Positions 1-8,579 of a stretch of 64,000 nt of DNA are shown here, in pieces. Position 1 is the first letter of the stretch. The number at the start of each line of letters is the position of its first letter. The notes beneath the pieces were generated by a model that had not been told where the DNA came from, ran no database searches, and saw only the letters and a list, made by a program, of their open reading frames with translations. Location: positions 189,774-253,773 of the forward strand of contig FMTU01000008.1 in assembly GCA_900100475.1 (NCBI GenBank). Reading direction: 5' to 3'. The stretch comes from Sphingobium faniae. GTDB lineage: Bacteria; Pseudomonadota; Alphaproteobacteria; Sphingomonadales; Sphingomonadaceae. Position numbers and translations under genes: made by a program.

Positions 1-173
1 TGGTGCGCGAATGGGACGGCGCCGAGCATGTCATCACCGTGCTGAGCGACGGGTTCGACTGGCAAGGGCGGCGCTACAAGTCGCTGTCGGCGGTCGCCCG
101 CGACATCACCGGCACGCAGTGGAATGGCTACCGCTTCTTCGGCCTGCGGGAAAACAAGAGGGACGCGGCATGA
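1..173 (+). CDS. DUF2924-type protein, C-terminal part (partial)
   Basis: The reading frame runs in from outside the window (first full codon at base 3) and stops at TGA 171-173. The visible 56 residues include RYKSLSAVARDITG followed by WNGYRFFGL, a sequence I recognise as the conserved end of DUF2924 proteins. These are small proteins usually encoded directly upstream of a large serine recombinase in alphaproteobacterial mobile elements. The stop overlaps the next gene's start as ATGA, which implies translational coupling. The biochemical role of the family is unknown, and accessory or regulatory help to the recombinase is an inference from context. The start is not visible. Confidence 0.7.
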   Translation, partial: VREWDGAEHVITVLSDGFDWQGRRYKSLSAVARDITGTQWNGYRFFGLRENKRDAA

Positions 174-1489
174 CCGACATTGCACCCCGGCCGCGGCTGC
201 GCTGCGCCGTCTACACCCGCAAATCGAGCGAGGAAGGGTTGGACATGGAGTTCAACAGCCTCGATGCCCAGCGCGAGTCCTGCGAGGCCTATATTGCCAG
301 CCAGCGCGCCGAAGGCTGGGCCTGCATGCGCGAACGCTATGACGACGGCGGGTTCTCGGGCGGCACGCTTGATCGCCCGGGGCTCAAGGTCCTGATCGAG
401 GATATCGAGGCGGGGCTGGTCGATATCATCGTCGTCTACAAGATCGACCGCCTATCGCGTTCGCTGATGGACTTCGCCAAGCTGGTCGAGCTGTTCGACC
501 GGCACGGGGTCACGTTCGTGTCGGTGACGCAGGCGTTCAATACCACCACCAGCATGGGCCGCCTGACACTCAATATCCTGCTGTCCTTCGCCCAGTTCGA
601 GCGCGAGGTCACCGGCGAACGGATCCGCGACAAGTTCGCTGCCAGCCGCGCAAAAGGCATGTGGATGGGCGGATTCGTGCCGATGGGTTATGATTTGGTC
701 GCCCGCAAGCTCATCATCAACGATGCTGAAGCCGCCACGGTGCGCGGCATGTTCCAGCGGTTTGTGGAGTTGGGCTCGGCCACGACGTTGACCCGCGAGC
801 TGGTGGCGAACGGGACCCTCAACAAGCGTGGGCGCCCGATCGACAAGGGGTTTCTCTACAAGCTTTTCCGCAACCGGCTCTATCTGGGCGAGACCGTCCA
901 CAAGGGCACCAGCTATCCCGGCGAGCATCAGGCGATCGTCACGCCCGAGCTCTGGGATCAGGTGCATGCCATATTGCAGGAGAGCCCACGGCAGCGGGCG
1001 GCCAATACCCGCGCCCAGACCCCGGCGCTGTTGAAGGGACTGATGTTCACCGCCAGCGGCATCGCCATGACGCCGACCGCCACCAGGAAGGGCAGTCGGC
1101 ATTATCGCTACTATACCTCCATGGACGCCATCCGGAACCGTGCGTGCGAAGGTCGCGACAGCTTTGTCCGGCTCAATGCCGGCATGGTGGAAACGGCCGT
1201 GGTCCAGCACATCCGGTCGCTGCTGCGCGCACCGGAAATCGCGGCACGGGCGATGGAGGCAGTGCGCCGGCCCGATCCCGACATGACCGAAAACGATGTG
1301 GTCAGCGCGCTGGCGGGTTTTGATGGGCTATGGGAGTCGCTGTTCCCGGCCGAGCAGGCCCGCATCGCCCGCCTGCTGATCGAGCGGGTCACGGTCAGCG
1401 CCGAGGGACTTGCGGTCGACCTGCGCACTGAAGGCCTTGGATCGGTCATCCGGGAAATGGTCACCCCGAAACAGGAGTTGGCAGCATGA
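170..1489 (+). CDS. Large serine recombinase (resolvase/invertase family)
   Basis: This is a 439-residue site-specific DNA recombinase. The N-terminal resolvase domain (about residues 10-160) has the nucleophile motif YTRKS with Ser19 and the active-site arginine motif YKIDRLSRS (residues 90-98). The long helix FAQFEREVTGERIRDK follows. A recombinase domain (about 170-290) and a reduced C-terminal region come after that, without the clear four-cysteine zinc ribbon of many large serine integrases. I chose ATG 170 because it overlaps the upstream stop as ATGA and begins just before the domain; the same frame stays open further upstream but lacks a plausible start there. It forms a three-gene cassette with its neighbours. 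It probably mobilises the element that occupies the left part of the window. Confidence 0.9.
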   Translation: MTDIAPRPRLRCAVYTRKSSEEGLDMEFNSLDAQRESCEAYIASQRAEGWACMRERYDDGGFSGGTLDRPGLKVLIEDIEAGLVDIIVVYKIDRLSRSLMDFAKLVELFDRHGVTFVSVTQAFNTTTSMGRLTLNILLSFAQFEREVTGERIRDKFAASRAKGMWMGGFVPMGYDLVARKLIINDAEAATVRGMFQRFVELGSATTLTRELVANGTLNKRGRPIDKGFLYKLFRNRLYLGETVHKGTSYPGEHQAIVTPELWDQVHAILQESPRQRAANTRAQTPALLKGLMFTASGIAMTPTATRKGSRHYRYYTSMDAIRNRACEGRDSFVRLNAGMVETAVVQHIRSLLRAPEIAARAMEAVRRPDPDMTENDVVSALAGFDGLWESLFPAEQARIARLLIERVTVSAEGLAVDLRTEGLGSVIREMVTPKQELAA

Positions 1490-1869
1490 GCGCACCTACC
1501 ACCATGCGGGTGTTCATCCCGCTCACCATCCGCAAGCGCAATGGGCGGCCGAAGATCGTGCCGCCGACGGACATCGTGCCGGACACCGGCGGGGTGGATC
1601 CGCACATCATGAAGGCGATCGCCAAGGCGTGGAGTTGGCGGCGCAAGCTTGACACCGGCGTGGTCGCCACGATCGACGATCTTGCCCGTGCCGAAGGCGT
1701 CACCCACCGATACGTCGGGCGGACCATGCGGCTGGCTTACCTCGCGCCGGCCGTGCTGGAAATGCTGCTGACACAGCGCGCCGCGCCCGCGATCTCGATT
1801 AAGGAGATGATTATCACGGCCGACCTGCCATGGGCGGAGCAGGAGGCAGTCGTGTTTGGCGCGGCGTGA
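1486..1869 (+). CDS. Small recombinase-cassette protein, probable helix-turn-helix
   Basis: The 127-residue protein starts at ATG 1486, overlapping the recombinase stop as ATGA, so the two are translationally coupled. The middle (about residues 55-95: ATIDDLARAEGVTHRYVGRTMR and following) looks like a helix-turn-helix; the pattern 'DLARAEGVTHRYVGR' fits a recognition-helix unit. The basic N-terminus contains RKRNGRPK. Proteins of this shape commonly accompany DUF2924/recombinase pairs in alphaproteobacteria. A DNA-binding accessory function, for example directionality or repression, is an inference. No enzyme motif is visible. Confidence 0.6.
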   Translation: MSAPTTMRVFIPLTIRKRNGRPKIVPPTDIVPDTGGVDPHIMKAIAKAWSWRRKLDTGVVATIDDLARAEGVTHRYVGRTMRLAYLAPAVLEMLLTQRAAPAISIKEMIITADLPWAEQEAVVFGAA

Positions 1870-1934
1870 TTTGACGCAATTGATACTTCACCGCTGGGGT
1901 TGGTCTTTAAGGCCAATTGCGGCACACAGCCTCA

Positions 1935-2660
1935 ATGATCGATCTTATCCCTTCGGAGTCCGATGAGCTTGCAACACAACTCTCACCGCTGTTGAGAGCC
2001 GCGCTTCTGACCCTCGAATACATGGATACCAACGGACCTATCGGTCTGACGCCGTCAAAGGCGTTGAAACGCTATTTTGTGGAATGGGCAGCCGAGGCGT
2101 TTGCCTGGCCAAAGTACACCGCCGCGGACCTTTATTCCATGAACAAGGTTCTCAACGAGGTCGACTTCCCGCCATTGGTCGTACTGCACGATCTCCTTGT
2201 AGGACTGAAACTGGCACGCCATTACAAAGGCGCCATGCAGATATCCAAGTGGGGAACCAAGGTCAGGCACCGGCCCGGTGTTGTTCTGGCCGTTCTGGCC
2301 GAGCGCCTGATGCACAACTACGACCACAGCCAGCATACCCGCTTCGGGGACACCGTGTTCGGCAACTGGGACATCTTCTTCAATGTCATCAACGTTGAAG
2401 CCCATGCTGGGTGCAGCGACGATCATCTGTGCCAGGTTCTTTATGGCAGCAGCAAAGAACGAGACGGGATTGCCCATTCCCGGACAAAATCCGCATTCTA
2501 CATTCACGTCCTACGCCCCTTGGTGTGGCTGGGGCTGCTACAGGAGCATACCGTGGGCGGTGGGCTCGAGCGCGAGCGGATCTACACGAAGACGACGCTG
2601 TGGGCTGTAGCGCTCAAGCTGGAGACGGATCGGCATTTGCCGGAATTGGTGGTGAATTGA
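1935..2660 (+). CDS. Hypothetical protein in the recombinase region
   Basis: A 241-residue soluble protein that I do not recognise. The frame opens at TTG 1917, but ATG 1935 is the more natural start; neither has a strong ribosome-binding site. No signal peptide or membrane segment is visible. The sequence is rich in aromatic and leucine residues and ends in a segment that could be a winged helix (LRPLVWLGLLQE followed by a beta hairpin and KTTLWAVALKL). It lies 65 bp after the recombinase cassette and before the photolyase, in a region that looks acquired. Confidence 0.5.
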   Translation: MIDLIPSESDELATQLSPLLRAALLTLEYMDTNGPIGLTPSKALKRYFVEWAAEAFAWPKYTAADLYSMNKVLNEVDFPPLVVLHDLLVGLKLARHYKGAMQISKWGTKVRHRPGVVLAVLAERLMHNYDHSQHTRFGDTVFGNWDIFFNVINVEAHAGCSDDHLCQVLYGSSKERDGIAHSRTKSAFYIHVLRPLVWLGLLQEHTVGGGLERERIYTKTTLWAVALKLETDRHLPELVVN

Positions 2661-2815
2661 TTCGTTGCTCGGTCAGGGGCCAAAGCGCTTACATACAGGA
2701 TCGCCGACCTCGATAGGTTGCTCACCAAACAACAGACCTCGACAGCCGAAGGCTGAACGGTGCGCGTCTTTCGAACAGGTTGTCTGACGGGACAAATCCT
2801 GCCACCTCGCACGGC

Positions 2816-4210
2816 ATGGTTCATCCCGTCATCGTATGGTTCCGGCGCGACCTGCGCCTTGGCGACCAGCCAGCGCTAGCGGCTGCCGTCGCATCCGGGG
2901 CTCCGGTCATCCCGGTTTACGTGCTTGACGACGATACACCTCGTCATCGTCGCATGGGCGCGGCATCACGCTGGTGGCTCCACGGCAGTCTTGCCAGCCT
3001 TGATGTCGAATTGCGCACACGCGGCTCTCGGCTGGTGTTGCGGCGGGGGCGATCCGACGAAGTTTTGTCGGCCTTGGCGAGGGAAATCGGCGCGAACGAA
3101 ATTCACGCGATACACCATGTCGAACCATGGTGGCGCAATGCCGAACGCGCTCTGGAGAAGACGGGGGGCGGCAGCCACGCGCTGTATCTGCATCACGGCA
3201 ATTACCTTGCCCCGCCCGGCACGGTGCTGACTGGCGGTGGCACCCCGTTCAAGATCTACACGCCGTTTTGGCGAGCGCTGAACGAGCGGATGCCGCCGTC
3301 CATGCCGCAGGATGCCCCATCGCGCATCCCCGCGCCAGACAACTGGCCGGCAAGCGATGCACTCGATAGCTGGAACCTGCTTCCCGAGCGGCCCGACTGG
3401 GCTGGCGGCATTCGCGCCGAATGGACGCCGGGCGAGGCTGGAGCGCGCGCGAGGCTTGATGAGTTTGTCGACCGGGCAAAGCACTACGAGGGACTGCGCA
3501 ACTTCCCATCGGTCGAAGGCACTTCGCGCCTGTCGCCGCACCTTCACTTCGGCGAGATCTCGCCTGCGTCCGTCTGGCAAGCGGTGATAGAGCAGGGTGG
3601 CAGCGTCGGCACATTCCTTGGCGAACTGGGCTGGCGTGATTATGCCGCCAATGTCGTCGTGCAGTTTCCGGACTATGGCGCGCGGTCGTACAAGCAGGAG
3701 TTCGACGCGTTTCCTTGGCGTGAAGGCGATGCTGCGGACGCAGACCTTGCCGCATGGCAGCGTGGGCAGACGGGCTATCCCATTGTAGATGCCGGGATGC
3801 GCCAACTCTGGACGACAGGCTGGATGCACAACCGAGTGCGGATGATTGTTGCCAGCTTCCTGATCAAGCACCTGCTGATCGACTGGCGGCGCGGCGAAGA
3901 GTGGTTCTGGGATACTTTGGTCGATGCCGATTATGCCCAAAACGCGGTCAACTGGCAGTGGTCGGCGGGAAGTGGCGTCGATGCCAACATGTTCGTGCGG
4001 ATTATGGCCCCATTGACCCAGTCGGACAAGTTCGACGCGGCTGCTTATATCCGCGAATGGGTGCCGGAACTACGCGCGCAGAGTGATGCCGAGATCCACG
4101 ACCCGGACCTGCCGCGCACGCGAGGCTATCCCGCGAAGCTGGTGGATCATTCTTCGGCACGTGCAAGGGCGCTGGCGGCTCATGCCGAGATGAAGGAGCG
4201 CGCTAGCTAG
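2816..4210 (+). CDS. phrB: Deoxyribodipyrimidine photolyase (class I)
   Basis: Light-dependent DNA repair enzyme that splits cyclobutane pyrimidine dimers, using FADH- and an antenna chromophore. With ATG 2816 it is 464 residues, normal for class I. The N-terminal antenna domain begins VIVWFRRDLRLGD. The FAD domain has EGTSRLSPHLHFGEIS (about 234-249), GWRDYAANV, GYPIVDAGMRQLW (320-332) and the flavin-site motif VNWQWSAGSG (378-387). A TTG at 2780 is in frame and would add 12 residues; I prefer the ATG because the family usually starts just before the VWFRRDLR motif. It stands alone, followed closely by a transposase remnant, and may be cargo of the element. Confidence 0.92.
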   Translation: MVHPVIVWFRRDLRLGDQPALAAAVASGAPVIPVYVLDDDTPRHRRMGAASRWWLHGSLASLDVELRTRGSRLVLRRGRSDEVLSALAREIGANEIHAIHHVEPWWRNAERALEKTGGGSHALYLHHGNYLAPPGTVLTGGGTPFKIYTPFWRALNERMPPSMPQDAPSRIPAPDNWPASDALDSWNLLPERPDWAGGIRAEWTPGEAGARARLDEFVDRAKHYEGLRNFPSVEGTSRLSPHLHFGEISPASVWQAVIEQGGSVGTFLGELGWRDYAANVVVQFPDYGARSYKQEFDAFPWREGDAADADLAAWQRGQTGYPIVDAGMRQLWTTGWMHNRVRMIVASFLIKHLLIDWRRGEEWFWDTLVDADYAQNAVNWQWSAGSGVDANMFVRIMAPLTQSDKFDAAAYIREWVPELRAQSDAEIHDPDLPRTRGYPAKLVDHSSARARALAAHAEMKERAS

Positions 4211-4238
4211 GGCGCAGTAAGCTGCTGCAGATCTGACT

Positions 4239-4380
4239 TTGCCAAGGGATTTGACCGATGGCGAATGCGCGGTTCTGGAACCTTTCTTTCCGCCGCTCTC
4301 GAATGTCGGATGCGGCAAAAAGCCTGTCGCCCAGCTTCACGACCCGGTGGGGGGATATCCCAGCCGCAAAGATGGGGTAA
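4239..4380 (+). pseudogene. IS5-like transposase N-terminal remnant
   Basis: Reading from 4239 gives LPRDLTDGECAVLEPFFPPLS and then a degraded stretch. This matches the start of IS5-family transposases, which typically begin DLT(D/E)xEWxVLxPLLP, and resembles the intact element at the right end of this window (GDLTEAEWRVLKGLLP). No DDE region follows. The frame runs into the next gene's start and stops shortly after. It is therefore a truncated relic of an insertion sequence. The call rests on about 20 residues only. Confidence 0.4.
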
Positions 4381-4389
4381 GAGTGCCTC

Positions 4390-4758
4390 ATGGTTGCTGC
4401 CTATCCCGACTTGCCTGACGCTGCTGTCGAACACATCAGCCAGATGCTGACGCTCGCCAAGCGCAAGCATCAAGAGGCGATCGCCATGCTGGGCACACCC
4501 GATCCTAGCGCAGTTCCTCGACTGCGCGAGGTGCTTCGGTTGGTTGAGGAGGTCGAGCTGTTGGCCGACGACACCTCAACCTACATCGAAACCGACGTAA
4601 TGAAGGCGGCCCTCAAGGACCTGCATTTTCAGCAGGCCAGCGTTCAAATGGCGATTGCCCAGCTTGAGCAGTTGAAGGTGCGGTCACCCTGGGCAACGCC
4701 TTGGCCTTGGATCACTCTGATTGTGCTGGCTTTGCTGATTGTGCAAACCATAACCTGA
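4390..4758 (+). CDS. Hypothetical tail-anchored membrane protein
   Basis: A 122-residue protein of unknown function. Residues 1-95 are helical and soluble, with alternating charged and leucine positions that could form a coiled coil (VLRLVEEVELLADD, then LHFQQASVQMAIAQLEQL). The last ~20 residues (WPWITLIVLALLIVQTIT) form a single hydrophobic membrane segment with almost nothing after it, so it looks tail-anchored. The start ATG 4390 lies immediately after the IS remnant. It is the last gene before tRNA-Ser. Confidence 0.55.
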   Translation: MVAAYPDLPDAAVEHISQMLTLAKRKHQEAIAMLGTPDPSAVPRLREVLRLVEEVELLADDTSTYIETDVMKAALKDLHFQQASVQMAIAQLEQLKVRSPWATPWPWITLIVLALLIVQTIT

Positions 4759-4765
4759 CGGGAGG

Positions 4766-4956
4766 CCGTACCGCCGGTTTCAGCAATCTCGCCCACCGCA
4801 ATCCGAAACAAAAGGTACGGTTGCGGTACGGATCAAAAACCTCGCAAATCCGACATTTTCTGAGACCGTACCTTTTTCAGCGAGGTCCAGGTGAAAAGAG
4901 ACAAAAGCCCGTCGGAGACCGATTTTGGCGTTTTCAGCAGTCTCTGAGGTACGGTC
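4766..4956. repeat. Cluster of GGTACGG/CCGTACC heptamers beside tRNA-Ser
   Basis: The 275-bp gap between 4758 and the tRNA has no convincing gene. It holds five copies of one heptamer in both orientations: CCGTACC at 4766 and 4866, and GGTACGG at 4814, 4825 and 4948. The last two copies belong to a longer inverted pair, GACCGTACCT (4864-4873) and AGGTACGGTC (4947-4956). Several copies are followed by TTTCAGC-like text. Such spacing next to a tRNA 3' end fits recombinase arm-binding sites or a regulator's operators; which one is an inference. Confidence 0.55.
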
Positions 4957-5033
4957 GAAATCCGCAAAACGGCGCAGAAACGTGGGATTCTTGGCTTCGT
5001 AGAGAGGCATGATATTGTTTCGCAAGGGGATAG

Positions 5034-5123
5034 TGGCGGAGAGGGTGGGATTCGAACCCACGTTACGGTCTCCCGTAAACCGCATTTCGAGTGCGGCGCA
5101 TTCGACCACTCTGCCACCTCTCC
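5034..5123 (-). tRNA. tRNA-Ser (anticodon CGA)
   Basis: On the minus strand a 90-nt tRNA folds from 5123 down to 5034. The acceptor stem GGAGAGG pairs with CCTCTCC, followed by the discriminator G and an encoded CCA. The anticodon loop CTCGAAA gives anticodon CGA. There is a long variable arm (ACGGGAGACCGT), as expected for serine, and the T loop is GGTTCGAATCC. It reads UCG codons. Its 3' end faces the left-hand accessory region, the usual orientation for an island integrated at a tRNA gene. Confidence 0.95.
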
Positions 5124-5272
5124 GCAGAAGGCTGTCGCAGCGCCGTTCCAAGATAGAAACGGGCCGGTTATGCCGGGTCGAGGGGCGGCCATTAGCGAAT
5201 GATTGCGGGCTTGCCAAGCAGCCTGTCAGCTATTTTTCTTGTGCGCGCGCAATAGCATCCTAAATTGGGAAC

Positions 5273-5644
5273 ATGACAAACGCTATTCAGATTTTTGGCG
5301 CAGGCGTGACCGCTCCGCCGATTGCCCATGCGCGGTTCAGCATCGGCGATGTCGTCAAGCACCGGATGTTCGGATTTCGCGGCGTGGTTTTCGATATCGA
5401 CCCGGTCTTCGCCAACAGCGAGGAATGGTATGAATCGATCCCCATGGAAATGCGGCCGGACAAGGAACAACCCTTCTATCACCTGCTCGCCGAGAATGGC
5501 GAATCAAACTATGTCGCTTATGTCAGCCAGCAGAATCTGATGACCGACGATAGTGAGGAGCCTGTGGACCATCCGGCGATCCCCGGCATGTTTGGACCTT
5601 ATGCGGACGGCAAATATAAGCTGCGCCCGCTCCACCGGCATTAG
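5273..5644 (+). CDS. hspQ: Heat shock protein HspQ / hemimethylated DNA-binding domain protein
   Basis: A 123-residue protein of the YccV/HspQ family. In E. coli HspQ is a specificity-enhancing factor for Lon protease; the domain was first described as binding hemimethylated DNA. The family pattern is clear: FSIGDVVKHRMFGFRGVVFDIDPVF near residues 22-46, then PFYHLLAE, and YVSQQNL about residues 80-86. Length is normal. It is followed five bases later by the GDSL hydrolase start. Confidence 0.88.
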   Translation: MTNAIQIFGAGVTAPPIAHARFSIGDVVKHRMFGFRGVVFDIDPVFANSEEWYESIPMEMRPDKEQPFYHLLAENGESNYVAYVSQQNLMTDDSEEPVDHPAIPGMFGPYADGKYKLRPLHRH

Positions 5645-5648
5645 GCTC

Positions 5649-6398
5649 ATGCCTGGGCAGGGCGCAAAGCGGCAGGCGCGCTGCTGGTTATGCGCGCTTC
5701 CCCTGATGCTTGCCCTGCCCGCCTTCGCCCCTTCGCAAGGGGCCGAACGGGCAGGCCGCGTCAACGCCGATCCGGCTTTCCCCTTTTCCCGTGAGATCGA
5801 AGCCTTTGCCAGGGCGGAGGGAAAGGAACCGAAAATTGCGGATGCCACGCTGTTTCTGGGCAGTTCCAGCATCCGCCTCTGGGATATTCGCGGCAGTTTT
5901 CCCGATGTCGGCACGGTCAATCGTGGCTTTGGCGGCGCGACCACGCGGGATGTCCTGCATTATTATCCCCGCCTGCTGCCCCATGCCAAGCCGCGCTCCG
6001 TCATCGTCTATGTCGGCGAGAATGATCTGGCTGCGGGCGTCAGTCCGCAGGATGTGGCGCGTGACGTGCTGGCGCTGCTCAAGCGGTTGCGGACCGACTA
6101 TCCCAAGGCGCATATCGCCTATCTTTCCCTGAAACCCAGCCCGATCCGATGGACGCTCTGGCCCAAAATGGCCGCCGTCAACATGACCGTCGCGGCGCGT
6201 TCGCGCGTGCAGGATTTCGACTATATCGACGTGAGCGGGGCGCTGCTCGCTCCCGATGGCCTGCCCGACGCGTCGCTGTTTCGGCAGGACGGACTGCATA
6301 TGAACGGGCGCGGCTATGACCGCTGGACCCATATGGTCGACGCCTATCTCGACCGTGCGCAGATGGCGGACAGCCGCCGGGGAACGAACGCATCCTGA
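5649..6398 (+). CDS. SGNH/GDSL-family hydrolase, exported
   Basis: A 249-residue secreted esterase or lipase of the SGNH fold. Residues 11-34 form a signal peptide (LCALPLMLALPAFA core). Block I is FLGSSSIRLWD with the nucleophile at Ser72 or Ser73, block II is NRGFGGAT (91-98), block III is VGENDLAAG with Asn125, and block V is DGLHMNGRGY with Asp214 and His217. All catalytic blocks are therefore present. ATG 5649 is chosen because it lies just after the hspQ stop and directly before the signal peptide. The physiological ester is unknown; polysaccharide deacetylation is common in the group. Confidence 0.85.
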   Translation: MPGQGAKRQARCWLCALPLMLALPAFAPSQGAERAGRVNADPAFPFSREIEAFARAEGKEPKIADATLFLGSSSIRLWDIRGSFPDVGTVNRGFGGATTRDVLHYYPRLLPHAKPRSVIVYVGENDLAAGVSPQDVARDVLALLKRLRTDYPKAHIAYLSLKPSPIRWTLWPKMAAVNMTVAARSRVQDFDYIDVSGALLAPDGLPDASLFRQDGLHMNGRGYDRWTHMVDAYLDRAQMADSRRGTNAS

Positions 6399-6502
6399 AG
6401 CCAGGGTCGAGCCGGGAGGCAGCCACTTTCCTGTTGATCCAAGGGAAAGTAATATTATTACGAGACCGACTAAGGATATTATCATTGCGGGGGAAGCATC
6501 AG

Positions 6503-8476
6503 GTGACAAGCGATCCGGTCAAGGCCGTGCCCATGGCGGAACTCACGATCCGCGGGGTCATTCTGGGCGCGCTCATCACCCTGCTTTTCACGGCCGCGAA
6601 TGTCTATCTCGGGCTGAAGATCGGCCTCACCTTCGCCACGTCGATCCCGGCCGCCGTCATTTCCATGGCGGTGCTGCGGCTGTTCGCGACGGGCACGATC
6701 CTGGAAAACAACATCGTCCAGACCATCGCATCGGCGGCGGGGACGCTGTCGGCGATCATCTTCGTGCTGCCCGGCCTCGTCATCATCGGCTGGTGGCAGG
6801 GTTTCCCCTATTGGCTGTCGGCCTGCACCATCGCGCTGGGCGGCATATTGGGCGTCATGTATTCCGTACCGCTGCGCCGCGCGCTCGTCACCGGATCGGA
6901 CCTGCCCTATCCCGAAGGCGTCGCGGCCGCCGAGGTGCTGAAGGTCGGCGCGGGTTCGCGCGAAGGGCTGGAGGAAAACAGGCGTGGCCTTGCCGCCATC
7001 CTCATGAGCGCGCTGGCGGCGGCCAGTTTCTCGATCATCGCCAAGACCCGCCTGATCGCGGAGGAAGCAGCGACCTTCTTCAAGCTGGGCGCAGGCGCGA
7101 CATCGGTTTCGACCAGCTTTTCCATGGCGCTGATCGGCGTCGGGCATCTGGTCGGCCTGTCGGTGGGCGTCGCCATGTTCGTCGGGCTGCTGATAAGCTG
7201 GCTGGGGATCGTGCCCTGGCTGACGACGCCGCTGCCCGCGGGCGCGGACATGACCGAAGTGGTGGGCACGGCATTTCGCACGAAGGCGCGCTTCATCGGC
7301 GCGGGCACCATCGGCATCGCCGCGATCTGGACGCTGCTCAAGATATTGGGACCGATCATCAGCGGCATCCGCTCTGCCTTTGCCGCCAACCGGATGCGCA
7401 AGGAAGGCCATGCGGGGCTGCTGGAACTGACCGAGCGCGACCTGCCCATCAGCATCGTCGGCGGCACCATCATCGTGGCGCTGATCCCCATCGGCCTGTT
7501 GTTGTGGATCTTCGCGCAGGGCGGGCCGATCGCCCTCGATCCCGTTCCGGTCATCGCGCTGACGCTGACCTATGTGCTGGTCGCGGGAATCGTCATCGCG
7601 TCGGTCTGTGGCTATATGGCCGGCCTGATCGGGGCGTCGAACAGCCCGATTTCGGGTGTCGGCATCCTCGCCGTCCTTGGCGCTTCGCTGATCCTCGCGG
7701 CGATCTACGGTTCGGGCGGAGACAAGTCGCAGACCCAAGCGCTGATCGCCTATGCGCTGTTCGTCACCGCCATCATTTTCGGCATCGCCACCATTTCCAA
7801 CGACAATCTTCAGGACCTCAAGACCGGCCAGCTCGTCGGCGCGACGCCATGGAAACAGCAGGTCGCGCTGGTGCTGGGCGTCATCTTCGGCTCCCTCGTC
7901 ATTCCGCCGATTCTCGACCTGCTGAACAGCGCCTTCGGCTTTGCGGGCGCGCCGGGCGCCGGGCCGAACGCCCTGCCCGCGCCGCAGGCGGCGCTGATTT
8001 CCGCGCTGGCGCAAGGTGTGCTGGGCGGCGATCTCGACTGGGGGCTGATCGGTTTCGGCGCGCTGATCGGCGCGGCCGTGGTGGCAATGGACGAACTGCT
8101 GGGCAAGGCGGGCAAGCTGCGCCTGCCGCCGCTGGCCGTCGGCATGGGCATCTATCTGCCGATGTCGCTGACGCTGCTGATCCCGGTCGGCGCGGTGATC
8201 GGCCATCTCTATAATCGCTGGGCGGCGCGGCAGGCCAATCCCGATTTCGCCGAGCGCATGGGCGTGCTGATGGCGACGGGCTTCATCGTCGGCGAAAGCC
8301 TGTTCGGCGTGGCCTTCGCGGGAATCGTCGCGGCCACCAACAGCGACGCGCCGCTGGCGCTGGTCGCGGAACATGGCTGGGCCATGCCGCTGACGATCCT
8401 GATCTTCGCGCTGGTGGTCGGCGGACTGTACGCGCGGCTGCGCGGCTGGGCGAGCAAGCCGCTCCAACCGTCATGA
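6503..8476 (+). CDS. OPT family oligopeptide transporter
   Basis: A polytopic inner-membrane protein of about 657 residues with roughly 14-16 hydrophobic segments. OPT signatures include ELTIRGVILGALITLLFTAANVY near the start, GSDLPYPEGVAAAEVL, and GYMAGLIGASNSPISGVGI in the second half. OPT proteins import oligopeptides or metal-chelate complexes with protons. GTG 6503 is the best start, with GGGGAAG about seven bases upstream; ATG 6533 is an alternative. The upstream gene is the GDSL hydrolase and a TonB receptor follows on the same strand. Confidence 0.9.
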   Translation: MTSDPVKAVPMAELTIRGVILGALITLLFTAANVYLGLKIGLTFATSIPAAVISMAVLRLFATGTILENNIVQTIASAAGTLSAIIFVLPGLVIIGWWQGFPYWLSACTIALGGILGVMYSVPLRRALVTGSDLPYPEGVAAAEVLKVGAGSREGLEENRRGLAAILMSALAAASFSIIAKTRLIAEEAATFFKLGAGATSVSTSFSMALIGVGHLVGLSVGVAMFVGLLISWLGIVPWLTTPLPAGADMTEVVGTAFRTKARFIGAGTIGIAAIWTLLKILGPIISGIRSAFAANRMRKEGHAGLLELTERDLPISIVGGTIIVALIPIGLLLWIFAQGGPIALDPVPVIALTLTYVLVAGIVIASVCGYMAGLIGASNSPISGVGILAVLGASLILAAIYGSGGDKSQTQALIAYALFVTAIIFGIATISNDNLQDLKTGQLVGATPWKQQVALVLGVIFGSLVIPPILDLLNSAFGFAGAPGAGPNALPAPQAALISALAQGVLGGDLDWGLIGFGALIGAAVVAMDELLGKAGKLRLPPLAVGMGIYLPMSLTLLIPVGAVIGHLYNRWAARQANPDFAERMGVLMATGFIVGESLFGVAFAGIVAATNSDAPLALVAEHGWAMPLTILIFALVVGGLYARLRGWASKPLQPS

Positions 8477-8579
8477 AATCGCCATCCCTCCGTCATGGAT
8501 TTGCAGCCTGACCGCCATCAAGGCGTAAGGTGAAGCGATCATTGGGCACCCCAACGAAAAACGAAAGGGGACCCACAAA

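Noticed and set aside
452..1210. Minus-strand frame opposite the serine recombinase
   Set aside because: No recognisable motif, and it overlaps a gene whose catalytic motifs are intact.
5034..5123. A duplicated tRNA 3' segment inside the window as the second attachment site
   Set aside because: I looked for a second copy of the tRNA 3' end in bases 1-5033 and found none. If it exists it lies outside the window.
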